This document shows positions 60,235 through 64,000 of a stretch of DNA of 64,000 nt, in pieces. A program made the position numbers and the translations under genes. Origin of the DNA: Candidatus Zipacnadia bacterium. Its GTDB lineage: Bacteria > Armatimonadota > Zipacnadia > Zipacnadales > UBA5352. The notes under the pieces were generated by a model that did no database searches, was not told the DNA's origin, and saw only the letters and a program-made list of their open reading frames with translations. The stretch spans positions 62,001 through 126,000 of the forward strand of contig JALGSU010000012.1 in the NCBI GenBank assembly GCA_029821735.1, read 5' to 3'. Each line of letters begins with the position of its first letter. Position 1 is the stretch's first letter.

Positions 60235-60333
60235 AAAGAATTGCGGGAGTAACAAGCGATGGCGGGGACACCACTCGTTAGCTCCCGCAACTCATCTGGC
60301 AAATCTCGAACCCTACCGTCGGGTTTGCTTGTG
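60235..60333 (-). ncRNA. Candidate leader RNA upstream of the UPF0280 gene
   Basis: On the minus strand the transcript expected from the promoter at 60341-60369 starts near 60333. It then holds a short AACCC/GGGTT stem-loop (60308-60325), and a long stem, TTGCGGGAG with CTCCCGCAA, extended by TAAC/GTTA with one bulge (60241-60290), followed by TTCTTTTAAG. That is the form of a leader with a terminator. The UPF0280 start is a further 110 bases on. It could be a riboswitch, an attenuator or an independent small RNA. No known family consensus was recognised; folding and comparison were not run. Confidence 0.4.
60241..60290 (-). terminator. Terminator-like hairpin in the UPF0280 leader
   Basis: TTGCGGGAG (60241-60249) and CTCCCGCAA (60282-60290) form a 9-bp perfect stem, extended by TAAC (60250-60253) with GTTA (60277-60280) across a one-base bulge, giving 13 pairs and a 23-base loop. 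On the minus strand the stem is followed by TTCTTTT. Confidence 0.55.
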
Positions 60334-60340
60334 TGGACGC

Positions 60341-60369
60341 ATGTTAACAGATTAATGTTCACTTGGCAA
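60341..60369 (-). promoter_or_regulatory. Promoter-like element facing the UPF0280 gene
   Basis: On the minus strand TTGCCA (60364-60369) and TAACAT (60341-60346) are 17 bases apart; 5 and 4 of 6 positions match the consensus. It lies about 220 bases before the UPF0280 ATG. The rest of the 345-base gap to 60467 shows a T-run (60383-60390) and no open frame that I trust. Confidence 0.45.
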
Positions 60370-60467
60370 GTGGTGATTGCGCTTTTTTTCTTAAGCTCCT
60401 CTCCAGAAGGCCCTGCGCTCTGGTCGAAGAAGAAGCCATATAGCGAGCCGCGAGCAGGAGGCGACTC

Positions 60468-62726
60468 ATGATGCCGCACGATTCGACCCGACACCGTACC
60501 ACCGGAGCAGTGGACGTGTGCGTCGTTGGCGCAGGACTGGCGGGAACCTGTGCGGCTCTGGCTGCTGCTCGCGGCGGTGCAATCACGGCGTTGGTAGGGG
60601 ACAGGCCGGTGCTCGGTGGCAACTCCTCCAGCGAACTGCGCATACCACCCGGCGGCTCCGGCTACTACAACCCGTGGGCCAATGAGACCGGCATCATCCG
60701 CGAGCTGATCGTCGAGGATCGCGCGCGCAACCACGATCCGGTGCAGTATGGTCACGCGAACTCGGTCTGGGACCTGGTGCTCTACGATGCCTGCCGCCGC
60801 GAGCCCAACCTGACTGCGCACCTGAATACCACCATCACCACCGTGACCATGGCCGATGCGAGCACCATCGCCGAGGTCTGCGGCCCTCAGTCGCGCAGCG
60901 GTCTGACGCTGCACATCCCCGGGCGCCTGTTCATCGACTGCTCGGGAGATGGCGTGGTCGGTGTGGGTGCAGGTGTTCCCTGCCGCATCGGCCCTGAGGC
61001 CCGATCAGAGCTTGGCGAGCCACTTGCCCCCGAGCAGCCCGATGATTTCGTCATGGGTTCGAGCCTGGTCTTCCGCGCTCGCGAGATCGGTCGTGAGGCA
61101 CCCTTTATGCCGCCAGACTGGGCCGAGGTATATGACTTCCCTGAGGGCATCCCTTACCGCTCGACGGCCCAGTTCGCCAGCGGCTACTGGTGGATTGAGA
61201 TTGGCTGGCCGCTGGACACGCTGCACGATGACGAGACCATCCGCGATGAACTGCTGCGCCACGTGCTGGGCGTGTGGGATCACATCAAGAACCGTGGACC
61301 TCAGCAGGCAGCCGCCCGCACCTGGGCGCTGGACTGGGTGGGCTTCGTACCTGCCCGCCGCGAGAGCCGCCGCTTCGTCGGTGCGCACGTGCTTACACAG
61401 CAGGAGATCGAGCGCCGCGAGCCCTTCCCCGACACGATCGCGTACGGTGGCTGGTCGATTGACGATCACACTCGCGGGGGCATCACGGCGTTGCACATGC
61501 GCCCCTCCTTCGATGCCGTCGCGCCCGAGGAATACTTCGTGACGCCATACCCGATTCCACTTCGTTCGCTCTACGCGCGCGAGGTCGACAATCTGCTCTT
61601 TGCCGGCCGGGTGATGAGTGCCAGCCGCATCGCATTCAGTTCCCTGCGCGTGCAGCAGACACTCGCAGTGATCGGCCAGGCCGCCGGCACTGCCGCCGCG
61701 TGGTGTGCTCGCCACGATGTGCTTCCAGCCGAGATCGACGACCCCACGCCCATCCAGCAGCGGCTGATACGCGACGACTGCTGGCTCCCCGGGCTGGCAG
61801 GCGATGATCTGGCGCGCGACAGTCGTGGGACCGTCGCGACGGCCTCGTCCGTTGCGGCGGCCAGCGTTCCTCCGGGAGAGGGCGGCCACTCGCTCTCGAC
61901 CGAGCCGGCGGCGCTCGTCCCCGTCACGTCGGGGCGAGTCGATCGCGCGCTGATTTACCTGAGTAATCCCGGCGACGCCTGCGAGGCCCAGTTGGCGGTC
62001 CGTCGAGCAGACAACATCTGGGACCTCGACGCGCTCGAGTCCGAGCCGCTGATGGTTGCAGTCGCTCAGGTCCCCGCAGGTGAGGGATGGGTCGGTATCG
62101 AGATTGCTGCCGAGCTCGAACCCGGTCTCTACTGGCTGAGCGTCACCGGTCCCGAGAGTGTCATCTGGCGATGGGGAGCAAGGGATCCGATCGGTCTGGT
62201 GGCCGCTTTCAGGCATGCCTCGGGGACGTTCTGGTTCGGTCCGGGGAGTTGGTCGGTGTGGCACAATCTGGCCATCACGGTCGAACCTGAGAGCCGGCCC
62301 TACACCCCGGCGCAGGCGATCAACGGAGTGCCCCGGCCCTATGCCGATGTGAACGCCTGGGTCTCTGATCCCGACCGGCCTCTGCCCGCGTGGCTGGAGA
62401 TCGAGCTGGCCGAGCCGACGGTCTTTGACACGATTTCGCTGGTCTTCGACTCAGGTCTGCACCGCATTAACTATGTGACACCCGGTCTCTTCCGCGCGCC
62501 GGAGTGCGTGCGCGACTACACCGTCGAGGCGGAGACGGGCGGGCATTGGCGCGAACTGTTGTCGGTGACCGGCAACTATCAGCGGCTGCGCGAGCACCGC
62601 GTGGACGAAGTCACCGCAACCCGCGTACGCCTGACGGTCAGTGCCACCAACGGCGATCCATCCGCGCGCGTGTATGGTCTGCGGCTGTATCACGATGGTG
62701 GGGGAGAGGGTGGCACGGATGAGTAG
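60468..62726 (+). CDS. FAD-dependent oxidoreductase with a C-terminal beta-sandwich
   Basis: A 752-residue protein. Residues 16-45 are the FAD-binding Rossmann motif (DVCVVGAGLAGTCAALAAARGG), followed by VLGGNSSSELRIPPGG, RLFIDCSGDGVVGVGAGVPCRIG and a late NLLFAGRVMSASRIAFSSLRVQQT that completes the FAD site. This is the FAD-dependent oxidoreductase type common in sugar-degrading bacteria. From about 480 to the end are one or two beta-sandwich modules (DYTVEAETGGHWRELLSVTGNYQRLREH), close to F5/8 type C sugar-binding domains. No signal peptide is seen. A sugar or polyol oxidation is plausible; substrate unknown. The ATG has AGGAGG six bases upstream. Its end overlaps the acetyltransferase start. 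Confidence 0.85.
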   Translation: MMPHDSTRHRTTGAVDVCVVGAGLAGTCAALAAARGGAITALVGDRPVLGGNSSSELRIPPGGSGYYNPWANETGIIRELIVEDRARNHDPVQYGHANSVWDLVLYDACRREPNLTAHLNTTITTVTMADASTIAEVCGPQSRSGLTLHIPGRLFIDCSGDGVVGVGAGVPCRIGPEARSELGEPLAPEQPDDFVMGSSLVFRAREIGREAPFMPPDWAEVYDFPEGIPYRSTAQFASGYWWIEIGWPLDTLHDDETIRDELLRHVLGVWDHIKNRGPQQAAARTWALDWVGFVPARRESRRFVGAHVLTQQEIERREPFPDTIAYGGWSIDDHTRGGITALHMRPSFDAVAPEEYFVTPYPIPLRSLYAREVDNLLFAGRVMSASRIAFSSLRVQQTLAVIGQAAGTAAAWCARHDVLPAEIDDPTPIQQRLIRDDCWLPGLAGDDLARDSRGTVATASSVAAASVPPGEGGHSLSTEPAALVPVTSGRVDRALIYLSNPGDACEAQLAVRRADNIWDLDALESEPLMVAVAQVPAGEGWVGIEIAAELEPGLYWLSVTGPESVIWRWGARDPIGLVAAFRHASGTFWFGPGSWSVWHNLAITVEPESRPYTPAQAINGVPRPYADVNAWVSDPDRPLPAWLEIELAEPTVFDTISLVFDSGLHRINYVTPGLFRAPECVRDYTVEAETGGHWRELLSVTGNYQRLREHRVDEVTATRVRLTVSATNGDPSARVYGLRLYHDGGGEGGTDE

Positions 62727-63249
62727 CCGCGCGCCGCGTATTGAGTGCGCCACCCGTCTGGCGGCCGAGGAGGATCTGCCGGTGCTCGCGATCTTCGAGC
62801 GCGAGCTTGCGCGCTCGGCCTTCCCTGAAGATCCAATCACAGACCTGGACTATCACGAGGAGAAGTTGCGTCGCGCTCTTCGGCAGGAGCCCGAGGGGAT
62901 GGTCACGATGATGGTGACCGGCTCCGGCGCGCCCGTAGGTGGTGAGGTGGCGGCATGGCTGTGGCTGTCAACCAAGCGCACGCTGGCCACCGGCGAACAC
63001 TATGGGGTATTGCGCAGCCTCTACGTGCGGAGACGCTATCGCGGCCGTGGACTGGCCGATGATCTGCTGCGGTATGCGGGCCGGTACTTCAGCGCTCGCG
63101 GTGTGGACCGGATCGTCGCCAAAGTTCACCACGAGAACGCCGGTGCCTTGGCAGTGCTTCGACGCGGTGGATTTTCACCAATCCACGTGACGCTCGAACA
63201 GCGAATGCACTGCGACGAAGAATCAGAAGAGGAGCCGGCCAGCGACTGA
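62719..63249 (+). CDS. GNAT family N-acetyltransferase
   Basis: A 176-residue GNAT enzyme that should transfer an acetyl group from acetyl-CoA. The signature is GVLRSLYVRRRYRGRGLADDLLRYAGRYF, with the (R/Q)xxGxG/A loop as YRGRGLA, then VAKVHHENAGALAVLRRGGF, the usual motif B with an Asn and the Phe before the last strand. It is highly charged at the C-terminus. The ATG overlaps the end of the oxidoreductase gene by 8 bases; an in-frame GTG at 62710 is less likely. Substrate unknown. Confidence 0.88.
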   Translation: MSSRAPRIECATRLAAEEDLPVLAIFERELARSAFPEDPITDLDYHEEKLRRALRQEPEGMVTMMVTGSGAPVGGEVAAWLWLSTKRTLATGEHYGVLRSLYVRRRYRGRGLADDLLRYAGRYFSARGVDRIVAKVHHENAGALAVLRRGGFSPIHVTLEQRMHCDEESEEEPASD

Positions 63250-63259
63250 AGCACCGGTG

Positions 63260-63460
63260 CTACTCCTCGTCATCGATGCCCTCGAGAACCCACTTGCCCG
63301 GCTCGCCCGGCTCCGGTGCCGATTCCTTGAGCACCTGGTTCACCGCCTCCAGCTTCCACCCCGCTTCCACCATGAGATCCCGAATCTGCTGGTCACTCAT
63401 TCCCTTGTCATGTAACCCCTTTACGTACGCCTTCCCTTGCTCCAGACGTCCCTCCGACAT
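63260..63460 (-). CDS. Small helical protein of 66 residues, unrecognised
   Basis: The ATG is preceded by GGAGGTG at about 6 bases, giving MSEGRLEQGKAYVKGLHDKGMSDQQIRDLMVEAGWK (read in parts). It looks like a small three-helix, UBA- or SHOCT-like domain, with an acidic tail ending GIDDEE. No family is assigned with confidence. It follows the membrane protein gene on the same strand with a 30-base gap and may be cotranscribed. It converges on the acetyltransferase gene. Confidence 0.6.
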   Translation of the reverse strand: MSEGRLEQGKAYVKGLHDKGMSDQQIRDLMVEAGWKLEAVNQVLKESAPEPGEPGKWVLEGIDDEE

Positions 63461-63490
63461 GGCGCACCTCCAGTCCGTCACGACTCACGC

Positions 63491-64000
63491 TCACTGCTGG
63501 TTGAAGTACGTATGGACATCCCCCTTGTTGAGCGCGACGATGAAGACGGTTGCTACAGTGAGGCCCGCTATACCCACCGCTCCGCTGGTGGAGCCCAGGA
63601 CCATCCTGATCGTGGTCATCAACATGCCCAGGCCGAGCCACAACACGGCCGCCCCCCGGGCCCACTCCGCTCCGTGCCAGAGGAAGTAGCACATGAACAG
63701 TACCACGGCGTAGAAGACCAGCAGCTCGATCCCCAGGGCGTACCACGCTTCCCATTTCATGTGGGCCACTACGTCCTCCATCGTTTCAGTCGGGGTATTG
63801 GTAGCGGCCCTCGCGGCCCAAACGAGCACGATGGCTGCGATTGAGCCGAGGAAAGAGCCGATGGCCATTATCGCCACGAGGATGGTCAGGTTGCGAGGCC
63901 GGGGGATGGGATCGACGCGGTGCTTGGCCAGGCGTTCGCGGTCGGCCAGCGCCTTGGCCAGACTGCTCGTGGGCTTGCCGTCGGAGTGCTGGGGCTTCTC
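63491..64000 (-). CDS. Membrane protein, 5' end beyond the window
   Basis: The frame is open from the last base of the window to a TGA at 63491, so 169 codons of a longer gene are seen. A charged stretch (KALADRERLAKHRVDPIPRPRN) precedes four hydrophobic helices: about 38-60 (NLTILVAIMAIGSFLGSIAAI in part), then VLFMCYFLWHG, AAVLWLGLGMLMTTI and TVATVFIVALN. It resembles small polytopic proteins of unknown function. The ATG at 63877 is internal to the frame and is not needed as a start. Confidence 0.65.
   Translation of the reverse strand, partial: EKPQHSDGKPTSSLAKALADRERLAKHRVDPIPRPRNLTILVAIMAIGSFLGSIAAIVLVWAARAATNTPTETMEDVVAHMKWEAWYALGIELLVFYAVVLFMCYFLWHGAEWARGAAVLWLGLGMLMTTIRMVLGSTSGAVGIAGLTVATVFIVALNKGDVHTYFNQQ

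Noticed and set aside
60300..60330. A GGTTCGAG stretch on the minus strand that looks like a tRNA T-loop
   Set aside because: Flanking bases do not pair as a T-stem and no anticodon or acceptor arms can be drawn.
1..64000. CRISPR array, prophage, insertion sequence or integrative element
   Set aside because: No spaced direct repeats, cas genes, transposase, integrase or phage structural genes were seen, and base composition is even.

Overview
The window is a GC-rich (roughly 60-65 %), densely coded bacterial chromosome segment, probably from an uncultured bacterium. The best lineage clue is three secreted pseudopilin-like proteins whose N-terminus ends in [19 protein letters not shown], a form I associate with Armatimonadota and neighbouring candidate phyla. 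Several Gfo/Idh/MocA oxidoreductases, DUF4838 proteins and odd glycosidases fit the same kind of genome. This placement is an inference, since there is no rRNA or other phylogenetic marker beyond GltX, FtsK and RimO. I see no tRNA, rRNA, CRISPR array, transposase, integrase or prophage gene.

Layout. 1-357: 3' end of a TadE-like gene. 362-11313: secreted or cytosolic glycan-degrading enzymes (GH127, two-domain DUF4838 protein, beta-helix protein, LamG plus family-10-like hydrolase), a Gfo/Idh/MocA enzyme and thiL. 11395-22336: a long minus-strand run of sugar and cofactor type genes: two Gfo/Idh/MocA genes, a Nif3-like protein, a UroD/MtaA-like protein, two DegT/DnrJ/EryC1/StrS aminotransferases, an isolated trpF and a second DUF4838 protein. 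Two of these genes carry a one-base frameshift. 22433-24129: GGDEF protein overlapping a CheY-like receiver, then a FUN14-family membrane protein. 24136-26509: another Gfo/Idh/MocA gene divergent from another UroD-like gene. 26696-35063: a housekeeping block on the plus strand (ftsK, DNA methyltransferase, rimO, an unrecognised 631-residue protein, gltX). 35145-43831: minus strand, a frameshifted neutral-ceramidase-like gene, a large helical glycosidase-like secreted protein, two membrane glycosyltransferases and a parvulin foldase fused to a copper-amine-oxidase-N-like domain. 44105-49118: a plus-strand carbohydrate operon (two sugar isomerase/epimerase TIM barrels, glycerate kinase, cyclophilin-like protein, xylulokinase). 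49170-49756: a single-domain response regulator with a consensus promoter and a textbook terminator. 49781-52518: a sulfur cluster (NIL/ferredoxin, DUF39 homocysteine biosynthesis protein, cysteine synthase). 52845-55132: three tandem pseudopilins. 55342-60122: beta-propeller protein, pyrE, a helical secreted protein, ZIP transporter and a UPF0280 protein. 60468-64000: FAD oxidoreductase, acetyltransferase, a small helical protein and a membrane protein cut by the window edge.

Most notable. The DUF39 protein, its NIL/4Fe-4S partner and, 8 kb away, a UPF0280 protein are the three families linked to direct sulfide-dependent homocysteine formation from aspartate semialdehyde in methanogens and other anaerobes; here they sit near cysK. 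The UPF0280 gene is preceded by a promoter-like element and a terminator-like hairpin in its leader, which could be a regulatory RNA. Three genes (14556-15519, 16395-17640, 35145-36490) are interrupted by single-base frameshifts, which could be assembly errors or real decay. Promoters, terminators and starts were read by eye; no search or folding program was run.
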